Shown here one piece after another: positions 27,751 through 36,570 of a DNA stretch of 64,000 bases; position 1 is the stretch's first letter; each line of letters opens with the position of its first letter. The notes below the pieces were generated by a model. The model had not been told where the DNA came from and ran no database searches. It saw only the letters and a program-made list of their open reading frames with translations. This stretch comes from Rhodocyclales bacterium (GTDB lineage Bacteria; Pseudomonadota; Gammaproteobacteria; Burkholderiales; Rhodocyclaceae). The stretch covers positions 1 to 64,000 of the forward strand of contig JAQGMF010000029.1 of NCBI GenBank assembly GCA_028292505.1, read 5' to 3'. A program made the position numbers and the translations under genes.

Positions 27751-28865
27751 GGATCGTGCTTTTCGCCAACACCGATTGGTTTCTCTATAACTTCAAGCTG
27801 TCGCTGGTGAAGGCTTTGCGGGCGCGTGGCGACGATGTGGTGTTGCTCAGTCCGCCGGGCGAATATGGTCCGCGTTTATGCGAAATGGGTTTTTGCTGGG
27901 AGCCGCTACCGGTATCGCGCAGCGGCATCAACCCGTTGGCCGAACTGGCAGCGATCAGGCGTGTTGGTGCGCTGTACCGTGAGCTGCGGCCGGACATCGT
28001 GCATCACTTCACCATCAAGTGCGTCATCTATGGTTCGCTGGCGGCGCAGCGTGCGGGTGTGCGTCGAATCGTGAACTCCGTGACCGGCCTGGGTTTTGCC
28101 CTGCTGGCGAATACCTTCAAAGCGCGGCTGATACGCCCCGTCGTGCTGGCGCTCTATCGGCGTGCGCTGCGCGGCACGCAAGTGATTTTCCAGAATGCGG
28201 ACAATCGCGACACGCTGGCCGCCACCGGTGTGCTCACACAAAGTACGGTGCACGTGATTCCCGGCGATGGCATCGATACGCAGCGTTTCGTGCCGTCTGC
28301 CGGCCCTGCCGAAGGTAAATCGGTGCTGATGATGGCGCGCCTGCTGCGCTCGAAGGGCATTGCCGAATTCGTCGAAGCCGCGCAACGCGTGCGCGCCGTG
28401 ATGCCGGATGTGCGATTCCTGTTGGCGGGCGAACCCGATGCGGGCAATCCGGAAAGTGTCGATGCCGACTCGCTGCAACGCTTGAAAGCGACGGGTGCCG
28501 TGGAGTTTTTAGGCCATCGTGCGGATGCGCTCGAACTCAACCAGTCGTGCAACGTGGCGGTGCTGGCGAGCACGCAGGGCGAGGGCATACCGCGCGCCTT
28601 GCTGGAGGCTGCTGCTTGCGGCCGGCCCTTGGTGGCGACCGATGTGCCAGGCTGTCGTGAACTGGTCGTGGATGGCAGCACGGGCCTGCTGGTGCGACCA
28701 GCCGATGCGCCGGCGTTGGCCGATGCGATCCTGCGTCTGTTGCATGACAATGTCCTGAGCGAACGTCTTGGTGTTGCAGCACGCGTCCTCGTGACCGAGC
28801 ATTTCTCAGATCAGCGCATCATCGCGCAAACCTTTGCTGTCTATGACCTTCAAGCTGATGCCTAG
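27747..28865 (+). CDS. GT4-family glycosyltransferase (PglA-like)
   Basis: A 372-aa GT-B transferase. MRIVLFANTDWFLYNFKLSL, RPDIVHHFTIKCVIYGS, NSVTGLGFAL and MMARLLRSKGIAEFVEAA closely follow the PglA/CapM-type group that adds GalNAc or a related sugar to an undecaprenyl-diphospho-HexNAc acceptor. STQGEGIPRALLEAAACGRP carries the donor-binding Glu pair. It overlaps both neighbours in the operon. The exact donor sugar is unknown. Confidence 0.86.
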   Translation: MRIVLFANTDWFLYNFKLSLVKALRARGDDVVLLSPPGEYGPRLCEMGFCWEPLPVSRSGINPLAELAAIRRVGALYRELRPDIVHHFTIKCVIYGSLAAQRAGVRRIVNSVTGLGFALLANTFKARLIRPVVLALYRRALRGTQVIFQNADNRDTLAATGVLTQSTVHVIPGDGIDTQRFVPSAGPAEGKSVLMMARLLRSKGIAEFVEAAQRVRAVMPDVRFLLAGEPDAGNPESVDADSLQRLKATGAVEFLGHRADALELNQSCNVAVLASTQGEGIPRALLEAAACGRPLVATDVPGCRELVVDGSTGLLVRPADAPALADAILRLLHDNVLSERLGVAARVLVTEHFSDQRIIAQTFAVYDLQADA

Positions 28866-29919
28866 CAATCTCGTGCTCTTCGTTTTATTTGCTTTTCTGG
28901 TCTCCACCGCGACCTGCCTTGCGCTGGCGAGGTTGGCGCCACGCTTGCGCTTGCTCGATCTGCCGGACGAGCGCAAGCGGCATGACAATGCCATTCCGTT
29001 GGTGGGCGGAATTGGCGTCCTCGCAGGTTTGCTGGTGGCAAGTCTATGCAGCGGACAGGCTCTGCCGCACGAGGCCTTGTGGCCGAGTCTGATGCTTTTC
29101 CTGGTTGGCGTGGTGGATGACATGTTTGGCCTGAACGCATCGTTCAAGCTTCTCATGCAGGCACTGGCTGCGTGGTGGTTGATCGAACTGACGGGGGCCG
29201 CGTTGTTTTCGATTCCCGCGCCCTTTACACACGGGCATTGGGTACTGGGGCGTCTGGCGACGCCGATTACCATGCTGATGGTGATCGCGCTACTCAATGC
29301 CATCAACATGATCGATGGGCTTGATGGGCTTGCGGGTGGTTGTCTCGCCATTGCGGCAGCGGGCCTCGGTTATGCCGCTTACATGGTCGGGCAGCCGAAT
29401 CTAGCGAGCATCGCCCTGGCCTTGTTTGCGGCCGTGCTCGGCTTTCTCCTGTGGAATGCGCGCCTGCCGTGGCAGCCGCGTGCACGTGTTTTTCTTGGGG
29501 ATGCCGGTGCCCTGGGTATCGGTATGCTGTTGTGCTGGCTGGTTTTCAAACTGTCGCTGACACCCGGCGGTGAGCGCGTGCCGGTGACGGTTGCCTTGGC
29601 GCCGCTCGCTGTGCCGATGATGGACATGGTCGTCGTCGCATTCTGGCGCATGGCGGAGCGCCGCAATCCCATGCAGGCCGATCGTGGACATTCGCATCAC
29701 CTGCTGCTGGAAATCGGCTTGCCGGCCACGGCCGCGGTGCGCCTGATATGGCTGGCGTCTGCACTGGTCACCTGCGCCACGTTCGTGGCGTGGCGTATGG
29801 GCGTGGCAGAAGGGCGGCTGCTCGGCGTGTTGCTGTTGTGCTCGGCAGTGCACATGGTGTGGTTTCGCCGCAGTTGGCTGGCGCTGCGCCGCAGAGCCCG
29901 TGCGCGTGACGGGGCCTGA
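28858..29919 (+). CDS. WecA-like undecaprenyl-phosphate sugar-1-phosphate transferase
   Basis: A 353-aa polytopic member of the MraY/WecA/TagO family, which transfers a HexNAc-1-phosphate to undecaprenyl phosphate and so starts the lipid-linked glycan. Visible family signatures are VGGIGVLAG, LVGVVDDMFGL (DD motif), NAINMIDGLDGLAGG (nucleophile/metal site), VFLGDAGALGIG and DRGHSHHLL (the HIH-type motif near the C-terminus). Starts at 28843 and 28834 are also in frame; 28858 places the first membrane helix at the N-terminus and overlaps the preceding stop. Confidence 0.9.
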   Translation: MPSNLVLFVLFAFLVSTATCLALARLAPRLRLLDLPDERKRHDNAIPLVGGIGVLAGLLVASLCSGQALPHEALWPSLMLFLVGVVDDMFGLNASFKLLMQALAAWWLIELTGAALFSIPAPFTHGHWVLGRLATPITMLMVIALLNAINMIDGLDGLAGGCLAIAAAGLGYAAYMVGQPNLASIALALFAAVLGFLLWNARLPWQPRARVFLGDAGALGIGMLLCWLVFKLSLTPGGERVPVTVALAPLAVPMMDMVVVAFWRMAERRNPMQADRGHSHHLLLEIGLPATAAVRLIWLASALVTCATFVAWRMGVAEGRLLGVLLLCSAVHMVWFRRSWLALRRRARARDGA

Positions 29920-29921
29920 GC

Positions 29922-31046
29922 ATGCGCGTGCTTTTCATTTCGTCGGGACTGGGTGTGGGCGGCGCGGAGACGGCGCTGGAGCGCCTGATCCCCTATCTGC
30001 AGGCCAAGCGCGTGGTATGTGAGGTGGCGTCGCTGCGCGAGATCGGTGAAGTCGGTGCACGGATGCTGGCCGTCGGCATCAGTATTCATGCTATTGGCAT
30101 GCAGCCGCCGAAGCCTTCGCTCAAAGGTTTGTGGCGCCTGTTCCGATTGATCCGCCATTTCAAACCGGATGTCATACAGGGATGGATGTACCACGGCAAC
30201 ATCGCCGCGCAGATCGCACGACTGGCCGCGCCGCGTGCCGTGGTACTGGGCGCCATTCACCAGACGCTGGTACGGCCGGAGATGGACCCGTGGACCACGC
30301 GCGCGGTGATTCGTCTCGATGCGCTGCTGTCGCATCTTGCCAACCGGACGATCTATGTTGCCCACGGCGCTGCCGAGCAGCATGTGGCGCGAGGCTATTC
30401 AAAACGCGCTGCTATGGTTGTGCCGAATGGTTTCGACACGCAACGCTTTGCGCCCGATTCCGAAACCAGACGCGCGATGCGCGCCGAGCTGCGCTTCTCC
30501 GATGCGGATTTCGTCATCGGCACGGTTGGACGTTATCACCCTGTCAAGGATCACGCTGGTTTTCTGCGGGCCGCGATCGAAGTGGCGCAGCGCTTTGCGC
30601 ACGTGCGCTTTGTCATGGCGGGCGCTGGACTGGATATGCATAATGTGGAACTTGCGCCGCTGCTTATGCATCGTGCATTACATGGCAGGGTGTCGATGCT
30701 CGGTGCACGCGACGATGTGCCCCGTCTGATGCAGGCGCTCGACCTATTTGTCCTCAGCTCGCTCAGCGAAGGTCTACCGAATGTCGTCGCCGAGGCCATG
30801 AGCTGCGGCGTGCCTTGCGTCGTGACCCGTGTTGGCGATGCGTCGTGGATGGTCGGTGATAGCGGCTGGGTCGTTGCGCCGCAGAATTCTGTCGAGCTTG
30901 CTGCCGGCATGGTCGAGGCAATTGAAGCGGGCCCTGAGCAGTTGGCGATGCGCGGCACCGCCGCCAGAGCCCGAATCGGGGCCGAACTGGCAATTGAAGA
31001 CGTCGCGCAGCGCTATCTCGATCTGTACCGCAATCTGACGTTGTAA
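29922..31046 (+). CDS. GT4-family glycosyltransferase
   Basis: A 374-aa GT-B enzyme, third of its type in this operon. MRVLFISSGLGVGGAETALERL carries the GGAE loop, then PDVIQGWMYHGNIAAQIARL, IGTVGRYHPVKDHAGFLRAA and LSSLSEGLPNVVAEAMSCGVP with the donor-binding Glu pair. It begins two bases after the WecA-like gene ends and is the last gene of the cluster; purB follows with its own promoter. Donor and linkage are unknown. Confidence 0.88.
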   Translation: MRVLFISSGLGVGGAETALERLIPYLQAKRVVCEVASLREIGEVGARMLAVGISIHAIGMQPPKPSLKGLWRLFRLIRHFKPDVIQGWMYHGNIAAQIARLAAPRAVVLGAIHQTLVRPEMDPWTTRAVIRLDALLSHLANRTIYVAHGAAEQHVARGYSKRAAMVVPNGFDTQRFAPDSETRRAMRAELRFSDADFVIGTVGRYHPVKDHAGFLRAAIEVAQRFAHVRFVMAGAGLDMHNVELAPLLMHRALHGRVSMLGARDDVPRLMQALDLFVLSSLSEGLPNVVAEAMSCGVPCVVTRVGDASWMVGDSGWVVAPQNSVELAAGMVEAIEAGPEQLAMRGTAARARIGAELAIEDVAQRYLDLYRNLTL

Positions 31047-31078
31047 GGTCTCGCACCGACGGAGCCCCTGGCAAAGTT

Positions 31079-31084
31079 ATAATT
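31079..31084 (+). promoter_or_regulatory. candidate -10 element of purB
   Basis: A perfect TATAAT 28 bases upstream of the purB start codon. No good -35 hexamer is seen at 16-18 bp, so this is a -10 match only; initiation near 31091 would give a leader of about 20 bases. Confidence 0.4.
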
Positions 31085-31093
31085 CGTCTTTAA

Positions 31094-32485
<1,392 letters not shown>

Positions 32486-32526
32486 CTTCGCCGCAAAGGC
32501 GCATTTGCGGTGCAGGGGTTTAGACC

Positions 32527-33360
32527 ATGTCAGACCCTCATCCAATCGGCATTTTCGATTCTGGCGTGGGCGGGCTATCGGTCTTGCGCGAAATTCGCGC
32601 ACGGCTGCCTCATGAAAATGTCATTTATTGCGCAGACTCCGGTTTCGCGCCTTATGGCAATCGTTCGACAGAGGAAATTCGCGAGCGCTCCCTGTTCCTG
32701 TCGCAATTCCTGTTGCAGCATGCATGCAAGGCACTCGTGATTGCCTGCAACACCGCCACGGCCGCCGCGGCCGACACGCTGCGGCAGCGCTGGCCGGATC
32801 TGCCCATCATTGGCATGGAGCCTGCCGTGAAGCCCGCAACAGCTGCCACGCGCAGCGGCGTGGTCGGCGTGCTGGCAACGGTGGGAACGCTCGTCAGCGC
32901 GCGCTTCGCCGCCTTGCTCGATACTTTTGGCAGTGATGTCGATGTCATTACGCAGCCCTGTCCCGGACTCATGGAATGCGTCGAGCGCGGTGAGCTCGAT
33001 ACGTCCGCCACGCGTGCGTTGCTCGATTCCTATGTTCAACCTTTGTTGCAAGCAGATGCCGATGTCATTGTTCTGGGCTGCACCCATTACGTGTTTCTGC
33101 GCGCGCTCGTGCAGGAACTTGCCGGTCCCGATGTGCGCCTGATCGATACCGGCGCGGCGGTGGCGGCACAGCTCGAACGCCGACTCATTGCGGGTGGTTT
33201 GCTGACGCTGGCGCAAGCCGAAGGCACGGAAAACTTCTGGATCAGTAGCGAAGATCCTCAAATGAATGCGACCCTGCAGTTTCTTTGGCACAAGAAAGCC
33301 ACGTTTTCTTTGCTACCCACGCCCGAGTCGCACAACGCATCACGGAGCCTCATGACATGA
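32527..33360 (+). CDS. murI: glutamate racemase
   Basis: A 277-aa enzyme supplying D-glutamate for peptidoglycan. IGIFDSGVGGLSVLREI at the N-terminus, the first catalytic cysteine C74 in VIACNTATAA and the second C185 in VLGCTHYVFL form the two-base racemase site. A GGGG-containing ribosome site lies about 10 bases upstream. Its stop overlaps the start of the MAPEG gene. Confidence 0.95.
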   Translation: MSDPHPIGIFDSGVGGLSVLREIRARLPHENVIYCADSGFAPYGNRSTEEIRERSLFLSQFLLQHACKALVIACNTATAAAADTLRQRWPDLPIIGMEPAVKPATAATRSGVVGVLATVGTLVSARFAALLDTFGSDVDVITQPCPGLMECVERGELDTSATRALLDSYVQPLLQADADVIVLGCTHYVFLRALVQELAGPDVRLIDTGAAVAAQLERRLIAGGLLTLAQAEGTENFWISSEDPQMNATLQFLWHKKATFSLLPTPESHNASRSLMT

Positions 33361-33743
33361 ACATTGCCTTCCTATGCGTGCCGATTGCCTGTGCCATGCC
33401 GCTGCTTCTGACCATCGTCGCCAAGCGCGGCGGGCACCGCGATGACACACCTTACGACAATCGCGAGCCACGCCTCTGGTTGTCGAATCTGTCTGGTTGG
33501 CCCAGACGCGCCAACGCCGCCCAGCAGAATAGTTGGGAGGCCTTGCCCATCTTTATCGCCGGTGTGCTGATGGCAAGTCATGCTAACGTGCCCCAGGCGA
33601 CGTTGGATTTTTGGGCAGTGTGGTTTATCGCGATGCGCGTGGCGTACGCCATCCTCTACATCGCGGATCGCTCCAATTTGCGCAGCCTGGCTTGGGCGCT
33701 GGCACTTCTGGCGCCTTTGCGTCTGATGATCGCGGTGATTTGA
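33357..33743 (+). CDS. MAPEG family membrane protein
   Basis: A 128-aa protein with four hydrophobic segments and the MAPEG pattern: NLSGWPRRANAAQQNSWEALPIF (R-x3-A/N...E-x2-PIF, GSH-binding type) and FIAMRVAYAILYIADRSNLRSLAWA. Bacterial members are of unclear function, related to microsomal glutathione transferases. The start is taken at the ATG overlapping the murI stop (ATGA), which gives the family's usual length. Confidence 0.85.
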   Translation: MNIAFLCVPIACAMPLLLTIVAKRGGHRDDTPYDNREPRLWLSNLSGWPRRANAAQQNSWEALPIFIAGVLMASHANVPQATLDFWAVWFIAMRVAYAILYIADRSNLRSLAWALALLAPLRLMIAVI

Positions 33744-33843
33744 CGGGAGTCAAGTTACAGCCAAGTGAATCTCAAACCGCGCAAGATTTGTGAAGTTTTG
33801 CCATGCTGCAAGTCGTCCCGCGGGGTAAAGTTCACGACTTCAT

Positions 33844-33874
33844 GCGCCGTTGAAAACGGGGTCGGCGCGTTTTC
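33844..33874 (+). terminator. possible terminator of purB-murI-MAPEG
   Basis: GCGCCG at 33844-33849 pairs perfectly with CGGCGC at 33863-33868 across a 13-base loop, followed by GTTTTCC. The T-run is short and the hairpin begins 100 bases after the MAPEG stop, so this is a weak call. The same bases overlap an alternative sigma-28-like match. Confidence 0.35.
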
Positions 33875-33978
33875 CTCTCAATCAAAACGAAAGGCTTGAA
33901 CGTTGGTCGGGGCATGGGTGTGTTCGCGCTTTAAATCATTAAAATCAAACAAATTAATAAAACCAACAGGGGTTGTTC

Positions 33979-34725
33979 ATGGCGATCAGCATTGATAGCT
34001 GCGCGGCAATGCATATTGGGGACCGCTCCGAACAACAGGACCGTCTGGCTATTTTTCCGCATCCAACGCGGCCGGGCTGCATGTTGGCGGTGCTCGCCGA
34101 CGGAATGGGTGGCCATTCTGGCGGGGCCATGGCGGCCGACCAGGTCATGCTCAAGGCACGCCAGAATTTTTCGAGCTATGCGCCGTCAAGCGAATCACCG
34201 ACCGAATTTTTACGTGGCGTCATCGACGACGCCCACGTCATCATCAAGCTGACACGTTTTACCAGTGAGCAGGATCCGCACAGCACGGCTGTCGTCTTCA
34301 TGTTGCGGCCTGGACACGCCGACTGGGCGCATTGCGGCGATTCGCGTCTCTACCATTTTCGCAATGGCGATCTGGTGGCGCGCACGCCCGATCATTCGCT
34401 CGTCGAAGAGCTGCTGCGTTCGGGTCGTATTACGGCGGAGCAGGCGGAAACGCATCCGCAGCGCAATCTCCTGCTGTCGTGCCTGGGTGCCGAGCGCGAG
34501 CCACGCATCGATACCGGCGGCACGCCGGCTTTGCAGGCCGGCGATGCTTTCATACTTTGCTCGGATGGGCTGTGGGCCTACTTCTCCGATGAGGAACTGG
34601 GCAAGACCCTGCACGAGCAGGAAGCACGTGCCGCCGCTCGCATCCTGATCGACGCTGCCAGGCAGCGGGCGCAGGGCATGGGTGACAATATTTCGCTGGC
34701 TGTGATCAAGGTCGTGCAGGTCTGA
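33979..34725 (+). CDS. PP2C-family serine/threonine protein phosphatase
   Basis: A 248-aa stand-alone PP2C (PPM) phosphatase. Metal-binding motifs are GDRSEQQDRLA, AVLADGMGGHSGG (D41), ILCSDGLWAYF and GDNISLAVIKV, in the normal order. AGGGG lies 7 bases before the ATG. No cognate kinase is adjacent; the gene stands alone upstream of the flagellar block, so a role in flagellar or general stress signalling is possible but only suggested by position. Confidence 0.9.
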   Translation: MAISIDSCAAMHIGDRSEQQDRLAIFPHPTRPGCMLAVLADGMGGHSGGAMAADQVMLKARQNFSSYAPSSESPTEFLRGVIDDAHVIIKLTRFTSEQDPHSTAVVFMLRPGHADWAHCGDSRLYHFRNGDLVARTPDHSLVEELLRSGRITAEQAETHPQRNLLLSCLGAEREPRIDTGGTPALQAGDAFILCSDGLWAYFSDEELGKTLHEQEARAAARILIDAARQRAQGMGDNISLAVIKVVQV

Positions 34726-34786
34726 GGGATATTATTTTATATAAATCAACGACTTGAATAATTTTTGGTTTTTCTGAAATTTTTTC

Positions 34787-34813
34787 TAAAGTTCGCCTCG
34801 ACCTTGCCGTTAA
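34787..34813 (+). promoter_or_regulatory. sigma-28 (FliA) promoter
   Basis: TAAAGTTC, 11 bases, GCCGTTAA. This matches the sigma-28 consensus TAAAGTTT-N11-GCCGATAA at 14 of 16 positions with the exact spacer. Initiation is expected near 34819-34821. fliA itself lies 6.4 kb downstream. Immediately downstream are two hairpins and a terminator rather than a ribosome site. Confidence 0.7.
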
Positions 34814-34818
34814 AAAAT

Positions 34819-34883
34819 TTGTGGGGTTTCTCCACGCATCGACTCTCTCCTTGTGGCCGCCTCGAAAGAGGCGGCTCTTTTCT
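34819..34883 (+). ncRNA. candidate sigma-28-dependent small RNA, about 65 nt
   Basis: From the predicted start the transcript folds into a 5' hairpin (GTGGGG 34821-34826 with CTCCAC 34830-34835, TTT loop). A 20-base single-stranded linker containing CTCTCTCCTT (34844-34852, complementary to purine-rich ribosome sites) follows, then a perfect 8-bp GC-rich terminator stem with a GAAA tetraloop and a TCTTTTCT tail. There is no open reading frame. The unit could instead be an attenuating leader for the 80-aa frame at 34965, but the strength of the terminator favours a short RNA. Confidence 0.5.
34856..34883 (+). terminator. strong rho-independent terminator
   Basis: GCCGCCTC (34856-34863), GAAA tetraloop, GAGGCGGC (34868-34875), then TCTTTTCT. 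It ends the candidate small RNA and lies 130 bases after the PP2C gene, which has no nearer terminator. Confidence 0.9.
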
Positions 34884-34964
34884 TGAAGCGCCTTGATTTG
34901 TACAGATAAACGCGCTACAGCAAGTAAGTTGGAGTTCTTTCTTCACCATCGCGGACACTGAGTC

Positions 34965-35207
34965 ATGGGCCGTCAGTCACTGCAATCCCTTCAAGCCAGC
35001 AAATCGTTGGCGCAACTGCTTGCGCTCAATGCGCTGTTCGATGCTGCGCGCGCGGGGGAAGCAGGGCGCGAATCTGCCGCTGCAGTGCAGTCCGCAATGC
35101 AGATCGCAGCGACGTTAGATGCCGTCGATCCGGCTTGTGACACGCTGTTGAGCAACTGCTATGCGGCATTGATGGATGCGACCGAACGCCCGTCACGGCT
35201 CAGTTAG
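34965..35207 (+). CDS. hypothetical protein, 80 aa
   Basis: A short frame with coding-like composition: MGRQSLQSLQASKSLAQLLALNALFDAARAG and a helical, Ala/Leu-rich remainder with two cysteines (DPACDTLLSNCYAAL). No signal, membrane segment or known family is recognised. The ribosome site is weak (GGAG 25 bases upstream). It sits between the PP2C/small-RNA region and flhB, so it may be an uncharacterised flagellar-cluster protein. Confidence 0.45.
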   Translation: MGRQSLQSLQASKSLAQLLALNALFDAARAGEAGRESAAAVQSAMQIAATLDAVDPACDTLLSNCYAALMDATERPSRLS

Positions 35208-35215
35208 TACTCAGT

Positions 35216-35230
35216 TGGCACCCTGCTAGC
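35216..35230 (+). promoter_or_regulatory. candidate sigma-54 promoter upstream of flhB
   Basis: TGGCACCCTGCTAGC has a perfect -24 element (TGGCAC), correct spacing and a -12 GC with TAGC in place of TTGC. Initiation would fall near 35242, 150 bases before flhB. Sigma-54 control of export-apparatus genes is common in polarly flagellated proteobacteria. The -12 mismatch and the long leader keep the call moderate. Confidence 0.4.
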
Positions 35231-35394
35231 CCGGTCGCTGCAACACTTTAAGACTGATACTTCCTTTCCGGCTCACGCCGTTCGTCTATCTGCGCGCTGA
35301 ATAAGCCTGCATTTCCGCATTTTCTCCACCCGGCAGTAGTTGCCTCCCCGGCAAATAATTCCCTTCATTGGCAAGTGCCACTTGAAGCGGGATC

Positions 35395-36537
35395 ATGGCT
35401 GAGGACAGCGACCTAGATAAAAGCGAACCAGCGTCCGGTCGAAAGATCGAGCAGGCGCGCGAGCAGGGCAATGTGCCGCGCTCGAAAGAGCTATCGTCTT
35501 TTCTTGTTACGCTGGTCGGTGTCGCTACGCTGTGGATCATGTCGAGCTGGATGTATGAGCGCCTGGGAGGCGTGATGCGTCGCGGCTTTACCTTCGGCCG
35601 CGAACAAGCCTTTCAGACCGACATGATGGGCCAGAGCTTGCGCGATCTTTTCAGCGACGGTCTGGTAGCGCTGTTGCCGCTATTGCTGGTGATCATGATT
35701 GCCGGGATCGCTTCGCACATCGTACTCGGCGGTTTTGTGCTCAGCGGCGAAGTTTTCAAGTTTGATCTGACGCGCTTGAATCCCGTAACCGGCATGAAGC
35801 GTTTCGTTTCGATCAACGGCCTGGTCGAACTCGTCAAGGGCATATTCAAATCGGCCTTCATTTTAGGCGTTGCCACTTTTCTCGTCTGGCATTACCGCTT
35901 TGACATGCTGTCTTTGATGAGCATGCCGCTCAATGTCGGCTTGAGCCGCTTTGGCGAAATGCTGTTGTTTGCCAGCCTCGCGCTGTGCACCAGTCTTGCC
36001 TTGATCGCAGCCATGGATGTGCCTTACCAGATATGGCACTACTTCAAGGAACTGCGGATGAGCAAGCACGACATCAAGCAGGAGAACAAGGAGTCCGAAG
36101 GCGACCCGAAGGTGAAGGGCAAGATGCGCCAGCGTCAACAGGAGATGGCGCGTCGTCGCATGATGGATGCGGTGCCCAAGGCCGACGTGGTCGTCACCAA
36201 CCCGACGCACTTTGCCGTGGCGCTCAAGTACGAGTCCGGCAAGATGGGCGCGCCCACCGTCGTCGCCAAGGGCGCGGACTTCATGGCGCAGACCATTCGC
36301 GACCTCGCCAAAGAGAACAACGTACCCCTGCTCGAAGCGCCACCGTTGGCGCGCGCCCTGTATCACCACGCCAAGATCGACGAGCAGATTCCGGCAACGC
36401 TTTACACCGCCGTGGCGGAAGTCATGGCTTACATCTACCAGCTCAACCAGTTCATCGCCGAAGGTGGCTTGCCGCCGCAAGCCCCCGGTGCAATCGAAGT
36501 GCCGCAGGGGCTGGATCCCGGCGCTGTCACGGCTTGA
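35395..36537 (+). CDS. flhB: flagellar type III export protein FlhB
   Basis: A 380-aa inner-membrane component of the flagellar export gate. The hydrophilic start (MAEDSDLDKSEPASGRKIEQAREQGNVPRSKEL, given here as its beginning) is typical. Four membrane helices follow, then the cytoplasmic FlhB-C domain with the autocleavage site NPTH in DVVVTNPTHFAVALKY, which switches export from hook to filament substrates. The C-terminal KENNVPLLEAPPLARALYHH is also conserved. First gene of the flagellar block, 33 bases before flhA. Confidence 0.97.
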   Translation: MAEDSDLDKSEPASGRKIEQAREQGNVPRSKELSSFLVTLVGVATLWIMSSWMYERLGGVMRRGFTFGREQAFQTDMMGQSLRDLFSDGLVALLPLLLVIMIAGIASHIVLGGFVLSGEVFKFDLTRLNPVTGMKRFVSINGLVELVKGIFKSAFILGVATFLVWHYRFDMLSLMSMPLNVGLSRFGEMLLFASLALCTSLALIAAMDVPYQIWHYFKELRMSKHDIKQENKESEGDPKVKGKMRQRQQEMARRRMMDAVPKADVVVTNPTHFAVALKYESGKMGAPTVVAKGADFMAQTIRDLAKENNVPLLEAPPLARALYHHAKIDEQIPATLYTAVAEVMAYIYQLNQFIAEGGLPPQAPGAIEVPQGLDPGAVTA

Positions 36538-36570
36538 TGACCTAACCAAAAGAAACAGCGGACACTGAAA

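Noticed and set aside
33826..33853. Second sigma-28-like site before the PP2C gene
   Set aside because: Spacer is 12 instead of 11 and the -10 has an extra mismatch; it overlaps a GC hairpin that fits a terminator. Mentioned only as a possibility.
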